Notes: a model not told the origin generated them from the letters alone. 64,000 nucleotides of DNA from Erysipelotrichaceae bacterium 66202529 (GCA_017161075.1 CP046174.1:1178001-1242000); one strand, 5' to 3'. Shown: positions 36,377 through 45,750, counted from the first letter of the stretch. Made by a program: numbers and translations.

Positions 36377-38563
36377 ATGAAACAACTACTGACATGGATA
36401 CTGGAAGGCTTTTTTCTAATCATCGTATTGATTGTTTCCCTGTTGCTCTATGCCCCGCAGCAGGGGGAGCAAATTATGCATATCAAAATGATTCAGGTAA
36501 CGGATAAAAATAAAGAAAAGGCGATTGAGCAGGGATCGCTGATGTTTGTTAAAACCTTTTCTGAGCTAGAGCAGCCCAAAAATAATACGCTCATCAGCTT
36601 TCAGGCAGACCGCTTTGGAGAGTCTGTTATCCTGACACATATGTTTGTGAAAAGTGAAGTCCGAAACCAAACAACATATTATATTACGCAGGCACCGGAT
36701 AGCAGCTATTATGATACCTATGAGACAACACATGAGGATCTTATCGGGACATATCTCTTTCATATGCAGTATATGGGAAATGTATATGAATTTCTGCAAA
36801 GTACCTATGGAAAGCTGACCTATGGAATCATCACGGTTATTTGTGTCCTAGCATCACTGTATGTACAGATAACAGCCTTACGGCGTGATCGAAAGAAAAA
36901 AACGGCAGAGAAGATTACAGAACAAGCAAGGCAGGAGGAGGAAGAACTTCAGGAAATACCTCAAACAAAGCAGGCTTTGCCGGATCATGGGGAAACGCTG
37001 GATATTCAGGTCAACAAGCTGGAACAGAAAATTCTTGCGGAAATAGAAGCCGGAACACAGAAAAAAGAAGAAATCCCTGCGTATCAGCTGAAAGAAATAC
37101 GGGAAGCATTGGGAAAGCGTGACGAAATTGTTGTAGAGGAGAATGTGGAATCAGCCAATTCAAAGCCGGAGCAGGGTACTGCCTGTACAGTCGTTGAGGA
37201 GACTGCGAGAGCTGCTTCTGAAAAAAGTGAGGATGTGCTTGATAGTCTGTTGGAGGAGGAATTGCTCCATGAACAGCGCGTTGTATCGGCAAGGCTGGAA
37301 GAAGCTGCTGTAACTTTGGATGATGAGAAGATACAATCTGAGACGCAGGCTGTAATGATGGATGAAGTGGAGGATAAGGTAATACAAACGGCTCCTGAAA
37401 CCCTGCAGCAAGAGGAAGCAGTAATAGAAGAAGGACCTGCTATTACACCAAAACTGGAAACGGGGGAGATGGAAGCAGTAACGAAGAATACAGAGACAAA
37501 AGAAACAAAAGAAACAGAAACAAAGGAAGCAGAAGCAAAGGAAACAGAGAGAAAAGAAACAGAAACAAAAGAAACAGAAATAGAAACAAAAGAAACAAAA
37601 ACAAAAGAATCAAAAACAAAAGAAATAGAAATAAAGGAAGCTGTACAGGGCGGCGAGGGTACTGAGGAACCTTTCGATTCCACACAGTATCCCAAATATG
37701 ATACACCGGAGCATCGGGTACCACAGGTTGTTGTTTATCCAACGGATTGTCCGAAGGATATAGAAGGTCTGTATAATTCAGACGCATCAAAATTTGAAAA
37801 GAATATACCATTTTCTGAATTACAACTGCATATTTTAAAAATAGATGCTTTAGAGCCCATTGTAAACAGTATACAGCCACAGGATGCACACACCACTGTA
37901 TGTGATGATAGCGGTGTGCCTCAGCAAATCTCTCAGGAAGCAGAGGCAGAACTCATAAAGCCGCTTGAGAAGGAACAGCATCCGGATTGTGGTAAGGAAG
38001 CGGTTGAAGAAGTGAAGGCTGATACAGCAACTGATTCTCCTCAGGATCATGCGGCGGGTGATATTGAGCCCAGATCGGATGTAGATCCAGAGCTGCTGGA
38101 AGAGGTGCGCAGAGAGGTACAGGAGCTATTACACGGTGTAAAGCCTCCAAAGGAAATAGAGGAGCAGGAATATCCGGATTTTGATCGGAAATACGCAGTA
38201 AAAAGTAAGGCTGATGAAAAAGAGAAAGCAGAGCAGGCGGAACAGGAGGAACAGAAGGAGGAATTAAAGGAGGATACACAGGAGGAGGAACTTCTGCTGA
38301 GGAATTTAACGTTTGATTTCAGCGGAAGGTTTGCGATTCTCCATGGTGAAGTGGTAAATCATTTCCCGTATCCAGTTCATTATATCAAAGCGGAGATAGA
38401 GCTGTACGATGATGTCCATTATGTAATTAAAAAAATGAAATGGTATTTGTGTAGCAGGGAATTTTTACAGCCTGGAGAAGCGAGAGAATTTACTTATACT
38501 GCCTATGAAATATTTGGTGTTCATGATTATCACTTACGGATCATCAGCTATAAACGGAAATGA
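36377..38563 (+). CDS. SipW-like pseudo-peptidase with acidic linker and FxLYD-like domain
   Basis: A 728-residue protein. It has one transmembrane helix at the N-terminus (TWILEGFFLIIVLIVSLLLY), a signal-peptidase-like fold aligning with the protein at 40797-41621 (NNTLISFQADRFGESVILTH against GDIITFKADRFGDDILLTHH), a second helix (about residues 155-175), a roughly 450-residue Glu/Lys-rich linker and a C-terminal domain shared with that protein (VKAEIQLYD/IKAEIELYD type). The catalytic Ser-Met-Glu-Pro of SipW is not seen, so it is probably inactive and may scaffold secretion. Start chosen at ATG 36377 (GGAGAGG upstream). Confidence 0.7.
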   Translation: MKQLLTWILEGFFLIIVLIVSLLLYAPQQGEQIMHIKMIQVTDKNKEKAIEQGSLMFVKTFSELEQPKNNTLISFQADRFGESVILTHMFVKSEVRNQTTYYITQAPDSSYYDTYETTHEDLIGTYLFHMQYMGNVYEFLQSTYGKLTYGIITVICVLASLYVQITALRRDRKKKTAEKITEQARQEEEELQEIPQTKQALPDHGETLDIQVNKLEQKILAEIEAGTQKKEEIPAYQLKEIREALGKRDEIVVEENVESANSKPEQGTACTVVEETARAASEKSEDVLDSLLEEELLHEQRVVSARLEEAAVTLDDEKIQSETQAVMMDEVEDKVIQTAPETLQQEEAVIEEGPAITPKLETGEMEAVTKNTETKETKETETKEAEAKETERKETETKETEIETKETKTKESKTKEIEIKEAVQGGEGTEEPFDSTQYPKYDTPEHRVPQVVVYPTDCPKDIEGLYNSDASKFEKNIPFSELQLHILKIDALEPIVNSIQPQDAHTTVCDDSGVPQQISQEAEAELIKPLEKEQHPDCGKEAVEEVKADTATDSPQDHAAGDIEPRSDVDPELLEEVRREVQELLHGVKPPKEIEEQEYPDFDRKYAVKSKADEKEKAEQAEQEEQKEELKEDTQEEELLLRNLTFDFSGRFAILHGEVVNHFPYPVHYIKAEIELYDDVHYVIKKMKWYLCSREFLQPGEAREFTYTAYEIFGVHDYHLRIISYKRK
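37484..37640 (+). repeat. Low-complexity GAAACAAA-type tract
   Basis: Imperfect repeats of GAAACAAAA/GAAACAGAA code for a Thr-Lys-Glu-Thr linker (KETKETETKEAEAKETERKE and on). The tract could expand or contract by slippage in 9- or 6-nt steps without breaking the frame. Confidence 0.8.
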
Positions 38564-38629
38564 TGTGATATGCAAATTGTGTGCGTTTTGGCCGTTATGG
38601 AGTATAATAGCAGATGAGGAAGTGGTTAT

Positions 38630-39070
38630 ATGAAGCAACGGTTGTTTGAAGAACGGCTGCAGTATTTTTTAACACAGAGACTAAAGGATGAAGGCACGAT
38701 CAATGCTATGATGGATATGAAGCTGGTATCTGCTGATTATGAGAATAAAACTGTTATTTTGGAATTTCCGGTTTGCGCGTGGCAAATGAATCCGGCGGGG
38801 AGTCTGCATGGGGGAATGATTGCAACAGCGCTGGATATCACAATGGGATGCATTGCTTATATAAGCAGTGAGGCTGTTTTCACACCCACGATACAAATGG
38901 CGGTTAATTTCGTCGGTGGTGTAAAGCAGGGAGATTGTCTTGTGGTTGAGGGGATTTGCGATCATGACGGAAGCCGGATGGCACAGACAAGAGCAGTTGC
39001 CAAAGCAAAGAGCAGCGGAAAGGTCGTGGCGACAGCAAATGGCTCCTATGTTATGAATACAAAGAAATAA
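38630..39070 (+). CDS. PaaI-type hotdog thioesterase
   Basis: A 146-residue hotdog-fold protein. The family motif NPAGSLHGGMIATALDITMG (about residues 52-71) is intact, including the Asn and the HGG loop. It should hydrolyse acyl- or aryl-CoA thioesters; the substrate is not predictable. It is preceded by GAGGAAG and followed by a terminator, so it is a separate unit between the two halves of the secretion island. Confidence 0.85.
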   Translation: MKQRLFEERLQYFLTQRLKDEGTINAMMDMKLVSADYENKTVILEFPVCAWQMNPAGSLHGGMIATALDITMGCIAYISSEAVFTPTIQMAVNFVGGVKQGDCLVVEGICDHDGSRMAQTRAVAKAKSSGKVVATANGSYVMNTKK

Positions 39071-39077
39071 TTCATAG

Positions 39078-39113
39078 AAAAGGCAGAATCTGAGGAGATG
39101 GATTCTGTCTTTT
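39078..39113 (+). terminator. Terminator of the thioesterase gene
   Basis: AAAAGGCAGAATC (39078-39090) pairs with GATTCTGTCTTTT (39101-39113), with one G-U. Confidence 0.85.
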
Positions 39114-39163
39114 ATGGTATGATATATACAAGTATAAATGTTTACAATTAGGGAGAGCATACG

Positions 39164-40081
39164 ATGAAAAAACAGCAATTACGCTACTTTGTAGAAGTGG
39201 TAGACAGCGGAAGTATCAATAAGGCATCAGAGAAGCTGTATGTGAGCCAGCCAAGTTTGAGCAGAAGTATTCAGGCACTGGAGGAGGAAATGGGGAAGGA
39301 ATTGATTATCCGCAGCAATCACGGGGTTTCTCTGACACCGACAGGAAGACTGATGTATTATTATGCACAATCCATCCTGTCGCAGTTTCAGGTGTTAGAG
39401 AGACTGAAGGATGTCAGTGAGGAAAAGCTTTACAGCAAGCTGACGGTATCCGTGGATTCTGTTTTTCTGCGGGATGATCTGATTTTGCAGTTTTATAAGC
39501 ATATGCAATCCGCAACAACTGAAATTCACATGATTGAGACAACTGCTGAACAGGTACTGTCAAATGTGAGTGAAATGAAGTCTGAAATCGGAATCACGAT
39601 TTTGAATGACTATCAACTGAGTATCTTTCGCAAGATGGCGGATGCTAAGGAAGTCGAATTGAGTATTCTTGGAGAAGGCCCGTTGTATGTGCATATCAAC
39701 GAGAAGAATTTGGATGAGCTGGTGGAGGAGAAAGACGCGAGGGATTTTCTGGATTTTACATTGATTCATTTGCCTTATGATTTCTTTTCTAATCTGAATA
39801 TGTCCTTGACGATGGATGGCGTGCAGCTGACTAGCTTTAAAAAGACAATAACGATGAGCAATTATCATGCGATTATCAATATGCTGAATCATACGGATGC
39901 GTTTATGCTAGGGAATAAATGGCAGATTGAGGAGTTGAAGCATTCACATATACACAGTATGCGGATACGTAATTGTGATATTCAGAAGTATTTTGTTATC
40001 ATACGACGAAACCGGGAGGTGCTGAGTGAGGCGGGAAAGGTGTTCCTGGAGATTATCCACGAAACCTATGCGGATATGTAG
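39164..40081 (+). CDS. LysR-family transcriptional regulator
   Basis: A 305-residue regulator with the canonical LysR winged helix (QLRYFVEVVDSGSINKASEK, then LYVSQPSLSRSIQALEEEMG) and a periplasmic-binding-like effector domain. It lies 135 bp upstream of the TasA-like gene on the same strand. Whether it controls that gene or the thioesterase is unknown. Confidence 0.9.
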   Translation: MKKQQLRYFVEVVDSGSINKASEKLYVSQPSLSRSIQALEEEMGKELIIRSNHGVSLTPTGRLMYYYAQSILSQFQVLERLKDVSEEKLYSKLTVSVDSVFLRDDLILQFYKHMQSATTEIHMIETTAEQVLSNVSEMKSEIGITILNDYQLSIFRKMADAKEVELSILGEGPLYVHINEKNLDELVEEKDARDFLDFTLIHLPYDFFSNLNMSLTMDGVQLTSFKKTITMSNYHAIINMLNHTDAFMLGNKWQIEELKHSHIHSMRIRNCDIQKYFVIIRRNREVLSEAGKVFLEIIHETYADM

Positions 40082-40216
40082 ATATACCTAAAATGCATAA
40101 CCGGCTTGCGGGTTATTGGTATTATACAAAGTTTGCAGAAAGGATTACAATAATAGTGTAAAAGGTAAGAGAAAAAATTACCTGAAATCAATTCTATGGA
40201 AAAGGAGAACAATTAT

Positions 40217-40699
40217 ATGAAAAAGAGTACACTATTATCGTTATTAACAGCAGGGGCTGTTATCGCTACATCCGCAGGAACATTCGCAGCATGGGACAAT
40301 ACAACGAGTACAGTTAGTTTCCAACCAGTGACAATGGAACAGATTAATGTGACTGCAATAGCAGCTACACAGCTGACTGTTACTAAGAATGTAGGTGCAG
40401 CACCAACTGCTACAGGTACTTTCACTGTTAACGCAGCAAATATTAGTACAGCTGATCTTGGGAATACTAAGCTGTCATTCGTCCCAAGTGTTAAAGTAGA
40501 TGATACAACAGTCGATCCAGCAAATTACACATTAGAAATTAAAGATGGAGCAGAAGACGTTACAGCTGGAGATTCATCTGTAGCTGCAACTAATGATTAT
40601 ACTGTAACGGTTGTACCAGCTGATACTGAAGCTGCTGCAGAAGCAATGGGTAATAAAGCAATCGTAGTTGAAATTGCTGCAACACTAGAAACAAAATAA
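40217..40699 (+). CDS. TasA/camelysin-like secreted protein with SipW-type signal peptide
   Basis: A 160-residue exported protein. Its signal region, LLSLLTAGAVIATSAGTFAA followed by WDN, is the pattern of SipW-dependent substrates (TasA, CalY/camelysin), with cleavage expected near the Ala-Ala-Trp. The mature part is Thr/Val/Ala-rich and predicted mostly beta, as in fibre- or matrix-forming proteins. Start at ATG 40217 (AAAGGAGA upstream). A dedicated SipW-like peptidase gene follows, so it is the likely substrate. A role in biofilm matrix is inferred. Confidence 0.8.
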   Translation: MKKSTLLSLLTAGAVIATSAGTFAAWDNTTSTVSFQPVTMEQINVTAIAATQLTVTKNVGAAPTATGTFTVNAANISTADLGNTKLSFVPSVKVDDTTVDPANYTLEIKDGAEDVTAGDSSVAATNDYTVTVVPADTEAAAEAMGNKAIVVEIAATLETK

Positions 40700-40710
40700 A
40701 CTAGATAAAT

Positions 40711-40733
40711 AGCCGTCATCCGACGGCTTTTTT
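40711..40733 (+). terminator. Terminator between the TasA-like and peptidase genes
   Basis: AGCCGTC-ATCC-GACGGCT (40711-40728) and TTTTT. It probably lets the abundant matrix protein be made in excess of the peptidase. Confidence 0.88.
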
Positions 40734-40796
40734 AAAAACATCTTTTCAACTCTCCGAGAATTTTATAAAATATAGAAAAGGAAAGTAGGATCGCAT

Positions 40797-41621
40797 ATGG
40801 GAAAGGTAATCAAACGCATAGTAAATATTGTGTTTGTGGCTGTGGTATTACTATTGGCAGCCTATACTTTTCTTATGGCAAAATATCCTGATGAAACTGC
40901 CAGATTTACCGGCTATCGGCTCTATGCTGTACTAACCGATAGTATGGAACCCCGCATCCCCACCTTTTCTCTAGTCTGCACCAGGGTGATTGATCCAGAC
41001 GAACCTCTGCATTTGAAAAAAGGCGATATCATCACCTTTAAAGCAGATCGATTTGGAGACGATATATTATTAACGCATCATTTTAATAAAACAGAAAAAG
41101 ATTTCCAGGGAAATACCATATACCGCACCAATGCAGAGGGTAAGGATAATCTGGATATGTATAAAACGCTCCGTAAGGATATCATAGGAACCTATGTATT
41201 CCATATCCCTTTTATCGGAAAAATCTTTCTCTTTCTGAAAAGTAAGTTTGGTATACTTCTCTACGCAGAGCTTGCAGTAATATGGCTGTTCAATAAGACC
41301 ATACGTACAAGATGGGCGGAAAAAGAACAGGTATTGAAAAAACAGAAAACACTCTATGTGGATGCTGTAGAATTTGAAGCCCTGGAGGAGCATTGTGTGC
41401 TGTGTGGTGAATTACGGAATGATACAACGTTTGCGGTTCGATTTGTTAAAGCAGAAATACAGTTGTATGATGAACAAAAGAAGCTCATTAAAAAAGATAA
41501 ATGGTTCCTTACAGGAAAGGAACGCATGCAGCCGGGAGAACATCAGCGATTCGATTACACTGTCTATGATGTGAAACAGGCAAAATACTATAAAATTCAT
41601 ATCCTGAGCTATAAAAAATAA
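40797..41621 (+). CDS. SipW-like signal peptidase I with C-terminal FxLYD-like domain
   Basis: A 274-residue membrane protein. An N-terminal helix (residues 9-29), the catalytic serine in LTDSMEPRIP, and a histidine in DDILLTHHF (in place of the usual lysine) mark it as an ER-type/SipW signal peptidase. A second helix (about 142-162) follows. Beyond the usual SipW length there is a roughly 85-residue domain (AEIQLYDEQKKLIKKDKWFL, then MQPGE) that resembles FxLYD and is shared with the 36377 protein. It should cleave the TasA-like precursor encoded just upstream. Confidence 0.82.
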   Translation: MGKVIKRIVNIVFVAVVLLLAAYTFLMAKYPDETARFTGYRLYAVLTDSMEPRIPTFSLVCTRVIDPDEPLHLKKGDIITFKADRFGDDILLTHHFNKTEKDFQGNTIYRTNAEGKDNLDMYKTLRKDIIGTYVFHIPFIGKIFLFLKSKFGILLYAELAVIWLFNKTIRTRWAEKEQVLKKQKTLYVDAVEFEALEEHCVLCGELRNDTTFAVRFVKAEIQLYDEQKKLIKKDKWFLTGKERMQPGEHQRFDYTVYDVKQAKYYKIHILSYKK

Positions 41622-41622
41622 G

Positions 41623-41656
41623 AAACCGGTCATACTCTAGATGACTGGTTTTTTTG
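41623..41656 (+). terminator. Terminator after the SipW-like peptidase
   Basis: AAACCGGTCAT (41623-41633) pairs with ATGACTGGTTT (41641-41651), followed by more T. It overlaps the RBS region of the next gene. Confidence 0.8.
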
Positions 41657-41669
41657 GGAGGATATGTAA

Positions 41670-42101
41670 ATGAAAAGAGATTTGATTTATATTAGAATAG
41701 CAACAGCTTTTTCTGTACTTCTGGTTATGCTTTCTATGTACCGTTTATGGGAAAACAGCATTACGCTGAAGGAAAGCATCCGTGTGACAACCGACGCATT
41801 GCATATGGAATTGCAACAGAGACTGAATGACAATGTTATTTATGTAGGGACAACCTGTGTACATGTAGATGGAGATGATATAAGCCTGGAAAATACATAT
41901 CTGGATATGGAAGTGAAAGCATATGATGCACAGACTAAAAAAGAGGTGAATAAGGATCTGACAACTCAAATCTACGATACAGGTATGCAGTTAAAGGGCA
42001 GACATCCGATTCGTATCATATTGCAGGGGGATGCGAACAGACTATATGAGAAAGAAATAATGATTCAGCTAACAGCACAACTGGAGCAGGCAGACTTCTA
42101 G
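41670..42101 (+). CDS. Small membrane-anchored protein of the SipW/TasA island
   Basis: A 143-residue protein with one N-terminal hydrophobic helix (residues 7-24) and a soluble remainder (about 30-143) probably outside the membrane. I do not recognise a family. It may use the helix as an uncleaved anchor. RBS GGGAGGA. Its position directly after the peptidase suggests a part in the same surface structure, for instance as an anchor or minor subunit. Confidence 0.6.
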   Translation: MKRDLIYIRIATAFSVLLVMLSMYRLWENSITLKESIRVTTDALHMELQQRLNDNVIYVGTTCVHVDGDDISLENTYLDMEVKAYDAQTKKEVNKDLTTQIYDTGMQLKGRHPIRIILQGDANRLYEKEIMIQLTAQLEQADF

Positions 42102-42213
42102 ACTGGGGCAATAAGCGAACAAAGCGAAAAAGCAGAAATTTAAGGTGATATCTATATTCATTTTTCCTCTTTTGCAGTACAATGGTTATTAGTGATGATT
42201 TAAGGAGGAACTT

Positions 42214-44007
42214 ATGACTGTAGTAGAAAAACTGAACAAATTAAGAGCTTTAATGAAGGAAAGAAAGATGGATGTTTATATGATCCCTACCTCTGACTTT
42301 CATGAAACAGAATATGTAGGAGAGCATTTTAAGGCAAGAAGCTTTATGTCAGGATTTACAGGCTCTGCAGGTACACTGATCGTATGTAAAGACTGTGCGG
42401 CTTTATGGACTGATGGAAGATATTTCATCCAGGCAGCGGATCAGTTGAAGGACAGTACGATTGATTTAATGAAACAGGGTGAGGAGGGAGTACCTTCTAT
42501 TCCTGAATATATCAATGAGCATATACAGATGAATGGTGTATTCGGCTTTGACGGACGTGTTATGAATACCAAACAGGTGAAAGATATCATGGATCAGTTA
42601 AAGGATAAGCATATCACGATCTGTGCACAGGAGGATCTGGTTGGAATGATCTGGGAGGAGCGTCCTGCACTTCCAACGGAAAAAGGATTTTTTCTGGAAG
42701 AAAAATACAGTGGAAAAAGTACGAAGGATAAGCTGGCGGATATTCGCGATGTCATGAAGGAGCATAAGGCTACACATCATATTGTCACATCACTGGATGA
42801 TATTGCATGGATCATGAATATGCGTGGATGGGATATCAGCTGTTTCCCTGTTATGCTCTGCTATTTGGTAATTACTGAAAAAGAAAGCCATATCTTTATC
42901 AATAAAGATAAGCTGGACGAAAGGATGCATGCAAATTTCAAGGACAATATGGTTATCGTACACGCATATGATGATATTTATGAATTTGTGAAAACGATTC
43001 CTGCAGATGCGGCAGTCCTGTTGCATACAAGTGTTGTAAACTATGCGATTACACAGAATCTAAACAAGGAAATCCGTATTATAGATTGTCCAAACCCTTC
43101 GCAGCTCATGAAAGCAAGAAAAAATGAAATTGAGCTGGAAAACAATCGGAAGGCGCATATTAAGGATGCGGTTGCGATGACTAAATTCATGTATTGGCTG
43201 AAAAACAACATCGGTAAGGAAACAATTACGGAAATCAGTGCAAGCGATTATCTGGAAGGCCTGCGCCGTGCGCAGGAGAATAACCTAGGACTCAGCTTCA
43301 ATACCATTTCTGCATACAAGGAGCATGCGGCAATGATGCATTACAGTGCCAATGAAGAAACAAATGTAGAGTTGAAGCCGGAAGGAATGCTGCTGGTAGA
43401 TAGTGGTGGACAATATCTGGAGGGCACAACGGATATCACAAGAACCTTTGTATTAGGCCCTATTTCTGATGAAATTCGTATCCATTATACGAGCGCTTTA
43501 CGCGGAATGATTCAGTTAAGCAAGGCACGTTTCCTTGAAGGCTGCCGTGGTATGAATCTGGATATTCTGGCAAGAGGGCCGCTATGGGAAATGGGTATTG
43601 ATTATAAATGCGGTACCGGACATGGTGTCGGACATTTGATGAATGTTCACGAAGGCCCAAACGGTTTCCGCTGGAAAATCGTACCGGAAAGAAATGACAG
43701 CTGTGTTCTGGAGGAAGGAATGACACAGTCCAATGAACCAGGTGTATATGTAGAGGGCTCTCACGGTATTCGCCATGAAAATGAGATGGTGGTACGCAAG
43801 GGTGAAAAGAATGAGTACGGTCAGTTTATGTATTTTGAAACGATTACGTTTGTACCATTCGATCTTGATGGCCTTGATGTCTCTTTGATGACCCGTTATG
43901 ATATTGAATGGCTGAATGCCTATCATGCTGAGGTTTTCGCAAAGGTATCTCCTTATCTGAATGAAGCGGAGAAGGAATGGCTGAAGCACGCAACAAGAGC
44001 AATTTAA
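42214..44007 (+). CDS. Xaa-Pro aminopeptidase (aminopeptidase P), M24B family
   Basis: A 597-residue three-domain aminopeptidase P of the long, eukaryote-like type, which removes an N-terminal residue preceding proline. Two creatinase-like N domains precede the pita-bread catalytic domain, whose metal ligands are visible in VDSGGQYLEGTTDITRTF (about residue 395), GTGHGVGHLMNVHEG, SNEPGVYVEG and HENEMVV. Single gene with RBS AAGGAGG and a terminator. Confidence 0.93.
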   Translation: MTVVEKLNKLRALMKERKMDVYMIPTSDFHETEYVGEHFKARSFMSGFTGSAGTLIVCKDCAALWTDGRYFIQAADQLKDSTIDLMKQGEEGVPSIPEYINEHIQMNGVFGFDGRVMNTKQVKDIMDQLKDKHITICAQEDLVGMIWEERPALPTEKGFFLEEKYSGKSTKDKLADIRDVMKEHKATHHIVTSLDDIAWIMNMRGWDISCFPVMLCYLVITEKESHIFINKDKLDERMHANFKDNMVIVHAYDDIYEFVKTIPADAAVLLHTSVVNYAITQNLNKEIRIIDCPNPSQLMKARKNEIELENNRKAHIKDAVAMTKFMYWLKNNIGKETITEISASDYLEGLRRAQENNLGLSFNTISAYKEHAAMMHYSANEETNVELKPEGMLLVDSGGQYLEGTTDITRTFVLGPISDEIRIHYTSALRGMIQLSKARFLEGCRGMNLDILARGPLWEMGIDYKCGTGHGVGHLMNVHEGPNGFRWKIVPERNDSCVLEEGMTQSNEPGVYVEGSHGIRHENEMVVRKGEKNEYGQFMYFETITFVPFDLDGLDVSLMTRYDIEWLNAYHAEVFAKVSPYLNEAEKEWLKHATRAI

Positions 44008-44017
44008 TAAGTATAAG

Positions 44018-44052
44018 GCAGAGTGAAGCGTATAGATAAGCTCTGCTTTTTT
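44018..44052 (+). terminator. Terminator of the aminopeptidase P gene
   Basis: GCAGAG (44018-44023) and CTCTGC (44041-44046) close a hairpin followed by TTTTTT. Confidence 0.75.
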
Positions 44053-44169
44053 CATTTTGTTTGTGGGATTAATCGTGGTGTTTATAGCGGATTCTGGAAG
44101 AAGATTTGTGTAATATATTGATATAAGGCTTTTGAAAGGTGCTATAAAAGGGTTACTGCTATGAAATTA

Positions 44170-44197
44170 TTGCAATATGTGGAAGGAAAGGTATAAT
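44170..44197 (+). promoter_or_regulatory. Promoter of the CpXC gene
   Basis: TTGCAA (44170-44175), 16-bp spacer, TATAAT (44192-44197). It lies inside the longest open frame and therefore supports the later start at 44216. Confidence 0.65.
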
Positions 44198-44215
44198 GGT
44201 ACATATGGTGATACT

Positions 44216-44830
44216 ATGAAATCTATTTTAGTTGAAATAAACTGTCCTCGTTGTTTTTATAAAACACATAAGAGAAGTGAAACCTTAATTATGCCGGAAA
44301 TGGAATCGCAGTTTCGTAAAGAGCTTTTGGAAGAAACCTATTTTGAAAAGGTTTGTCCAAGCTGTGGAAAAACCAACAGCTTTCTTCATACATTGATTTA
44401 TGCAGATAAGAAGCATCATTTTGTTTTGCTGATTAAACCGAAAAACGATCTGGCGGAAAAGGATTTCACAATTTTTCAGTCAGAGAAGAATTGTATTCGC
44501 CGCTATATATCGCAGCAGAAGCATATTGCTGAGAAAATCAGAATATTGGAGGACAGGCTGGATGACCGGGCTATTGAATTATTGAAATTGAAAATTTTTT
44601 TGCGTGAGAAAAGGAAAGGGCAACTGCCAAGACGAATTGTTTATCAGGATACAGAGGCAGATACGTTATGGTTTCGGATTTCTCATGAAGCTGGTGAGGA
44701 TGTAGTCGGGATCCTGAAGCAGTCTTATCATGATATTTGTGGTGATTTGCCTTTGCAGGAACAGAAGTTTGAAGAAATTGATAGTAGCTGGGCGGTAAAT
44801 TATCTGAAAGAGTCGAAGGAAAGTCATTGA
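44216..44830 (+). CDS. CpXC-domain protein
   Basis: A 204-residue protein beginning with a zinc-ribbon-like CpXC domain: INCPRCFYKT near the start and VCPSCGKTNSF about 50 residues later, enclosing a beta-rich segment. The C-terminal half is charged and helical. CpXC proteins are uncharacterised. The TPR protein gene follows after 49 bp, so the two are probably co-transcribed, a pairing seen in other Firmicutes as far as I recall. Confidence 0.72.
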   Translation: MKSILVEINCPRCFYKTHKRSETLIMPEMESQFRKELLEETYFEKVCPSCGKTNSFLHTLIYADKKHHFVLLIKPKNDLAEKDFTIFQSEKNCIRRYISQQKHIAEKIRILEDRLDDRAIELLKLKIFLREKRKGQLPRRIVYQDTEADTLWFRISHEAGEDVVGILKQSYHDICGDLPLQEQKFEEIDSSWAVNYLKESKESH

Positions 44831-44879
44831 GTTATTAGGGGAAGTGGCATATAATAAGGACAATAATGAGGTAGTCAAC

Positions 44880-45710
44880 ATGAACCATATTTCGGACACG
44901 ACAGATATCGGAATCACCTTTCAAATGACACTGGATGCTTTCCTGGATGAAACACATCCTGTGAAAAATACAAATCAGAATACGTACCGGGATGCATTGA
45001 AAAAGCTGGAGGAAGCTAAACATTGCCGGAGTTCTCAAAAGAAGCAGATGATAGCGCAGGAGGCATTAAGGATATGCCCTGACTGTATAGAGGCTTTTAT
45101 GATTCTTGGGGTTAATGAGCTGAATATATATGAAAAGCTGAAAATTCTGAAGGAAGGAATGGAGCTGGCAACGATGAATCTTGGAAAAGATTTTTTTCTG
45201 AGGGATGCTTCTGATTTTTTTCTTTTTGATGAAGCCAAGCCGCTGTTTCATATTAAATTCGCTTATGCAGCAGCTTTGTATGAAGCAGGCTATATGAGAA
45301 AAGCACAAAGGCAGTTTCATGAGATTTTGAATCTGAATCCGGATGATGTGTTTCAGGTACGACATTATTTAATGAGTATCGCTTTGTATTTTGAGGAATT
45401 GGAGTCGTGCAGAGAATTGCTTGATAAATATCATGTACAGGATTCTTTTTCGTGCTTCATAAGATTTTTGTATTATATGAAAGCAGAGGATCTGGATCAG
45501 GGAAGGAGTATGATATCGCTGTTGAAAAAGAAGAATGGTTATTTGTATGATATTCTGACATATAGGAGTATGGATACGGTTGGGTCACAGGGGCTTTTGC
45601 TGGAGGGGAGCTTAGAGGAAGCAGGTTATATTTATCGTATAATTTCCAAGGTGGTGCAGCCTATGGAGTATCTTCATATTTTTCTAGTCAAGAATGAGAG
45701 AGAAGGATAG
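44880..45710 (+). CDS. TPR-repeat protein
   Basis: A 276-residue helical protein. TPR-like units are visible at IAQEALRICPDCIEAFMILG and MRKAQRQFHEILNLNPDDVF, the latter with the canonical Asn-Pro-Asp turn. It has no enzyme motif and no membrane segment. I prefer the ATG at 44880, 8 bp after GAGG, over the GTG at 44844. Role unknown; probably a protein-protein adaptor working with the CpXC protein. Confidence 0.72.
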   Translation: MNHISDTTDIGITFQMTLDAFLDETHPVKNTNQNTYRDALKKLEEAKHCRSSQKKQMIAQEALRICPDCIEAFMILGVNELNIYEKLKILKEGMELATMNLGKDFFLRDASDFFLFDEAKPLFHIKFAYAAALYEAGYMRKAQRQFHEILNLNPDDVFQVRHYLMSIALYFEELESCRELLDKYHVQDSFSCFIRFLYYMKAEDLDQGRSMISLLKKKNGYLYDILTYRSMDTVGSQGLLLEGSLEEAGYIYRIISKVVQPMEYLHIFLVKNEREG

Positions 45711-45730
45711 TTTTAAATTAGATTATAAGG

Positions 45731-45750
45731 GCATCTAAGGATGCTTTTTT
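45731..45750 (+). terminator. Terminator of the CpXC-TPR unit
   Basis: GCATC-TAAG-GATGC (45731-45744) followed by TTTTTT. Confidence 0.8.

Noticed and set aside
37084..37695. Ser/Phe/Val-rich minus-strand frame of 203 aa
   Set aside because: It is simply the complement of the Glu/Lys/Thr repeat tract of the plus-strand gene and has no ribosome binding site.
44177..44830. Longer start for the CpXC protein
   Set aside because: The -10 box TATAAT lies inside the extra 39 bp, so the transcript would begin too late to include it.
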